Origin: Candidatus Pacearchaeota archaeon
Lineage (GTDB): Archaea > Nanobdellota > Nanobdellia > Pacearchaeales > GW2011-AR1
Assembly: GCA_002688335.1 (NCBI GenBank)
Contig: NZCQ01000075.1
Coordinates: 1-6,328, forward strand
Direction of reading: 5' to 3'
Length of the DNA stretch: 6,328 nucleotides
In this document: piece by piece, positions 6,109 to 6,328 of the stretch
Layout of the letters: each line of letters begins with the position of its first letter
Position numbering within the stretch: the first letter of the stretch is position 1
Notes under the pieces: generated by a model
What the model was told of the DNA's origin: nothing
The model's input: the letters and a program-made list of their open reading frames with translations, nothing else
The model's database searches: none
Made by a program: the position numbers and the translations under genes

Positions 6109-6328
6109 TTGATGTTAATACCCTCATTTGATTCTTCCTGATAAGCTCTTTTAACTGCTTCTGCTATTTTTGGAACAACTGATTTATCTAGTGCATTTGG
6201 GATGATCATTTCTTCTGTTGGATTTTCAACATGATAAGCTATTGCCTCTGCAGCTGCTAGTTTCATACTATCAGTTATTTTCTTTGCTCTGATGTCAAGA
6301 GCTCCTCTAAATATTCCTGGCAATCCTA
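6084..6328 (-). CDS. NAD(P)-dependent malic enzyme, C-terminal fragment (5' end outside window)
   Basis: C-terminal 80 residues of malic enzyme, the cytosolic enzyme that oxidatively decarboxylates malate to pyruvate and CO2 with NAD(P)+. The visible start GLPGIFRGALDIRAKKI matches the highly conserved FPGIFRGALDVRA block of the cofactor-binding domain of bacterial/archaeal malic enzymes. MKLAAAEAIA and MIIPNALDKSVVPKIAEAVKRA follow in the family's usual order. The frame is open to the right edge, so the apparent TTG start at 6323 is an internal Leu codon. The protein ends soon after the malic domain, so this is the short form without a C-terminal phosphotransacetylase-like domain. The last residues (NEGININYNSQIGS) are not family-typical; part of this tail lies in the 25-bp overlap with the convergent surface-protein gene. 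The gene probably has a housekeeping role unrelated to the surface genes. Confidence 0.9.
   Translation of the reverse strand, partial: GLPGIFRGALDIRAKKITDSMKLAAAEAIAYHVENPTEEMIIPNALDKSVVPKIAEAVKRAYQEESNEGININYNSQIGS

Noticed and set aside
6084..6323. Complete 79-residue protein starting at TTG 6323
   Set aside because: The frame continues to the window edge and the residue falls in the middle of the conserved malic-enzyme GFPGIFRGALD block, so it is a C-terminal fragment.

Overview
The window is AT-rich and tightly packed. It most likely comes from an uncultivated archaeon of the DPANN type (Woesearchaeota/Pacearchaeota-like). The reasons are secreted proteins with Ig-like and CARDB-like folds, a short archaeal-style signal peptide and a C-terminal membrane anchor; TATA-like boxes about 25-35 bp before start codons; weak or absent Shine-Dalgarno sites, which suggests leaderless mRNAs; and strong use of GAT, AGA and ATA codons. 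This placement is an inference. No rRNA or other lineage marker is present.

Layout. From 1 to 2717 (+) two overlapping genes encode exported, membrane-anchored proteins. The first has an Ig-like ectodomain, and its 5' end lies beyond the left edge. The second is a 682-residue multidomain protein: signal peptide, ThuA/GATase-like alpha/beta domain, MopE-type Asp-rich metal motif, PKD-like domain, Cys-rich knot, two CARDB-like regions and a terminal membrane helix. From 2718 to 3977 (-) lie a 129-residue orphan and a 275-residue TIKI/TraB/PrgY-superfamily protein. The orphan's stop codon directly abuts the stop of the second surface gene. The TIKI-like protein carries an unusual internal twin-arginine-like motif and hydrophobic segments. 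A 127-bp divergent promoter region (3978-4104) separates these from a 667-residue membrane-anchored, Asp-rich protein (4105-6108, +). That protein has a thrombospondin-type-3-like calcium-binding array framed by two homologous nine-cysteine modules and followed by an unrecognised Cys-containing C-terminal domain. At the right edge (6084-6328, -) is the C-terminus of a malic enzyme, which overlaps the preceding gene tail to tail by 25 bp.

Taken together, the window is mostly a cell-surface locus: three extracellular proteins with predicted divalent-cation-binding motifs, plus a TIKI-fold protein possibly acting at the membrane. A role in adhesion or cell-cell contact would suit a host-dependent archaeon but is inference. 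I see no mobile elements, CRISPR arrays, tRNAs or rRNAs.
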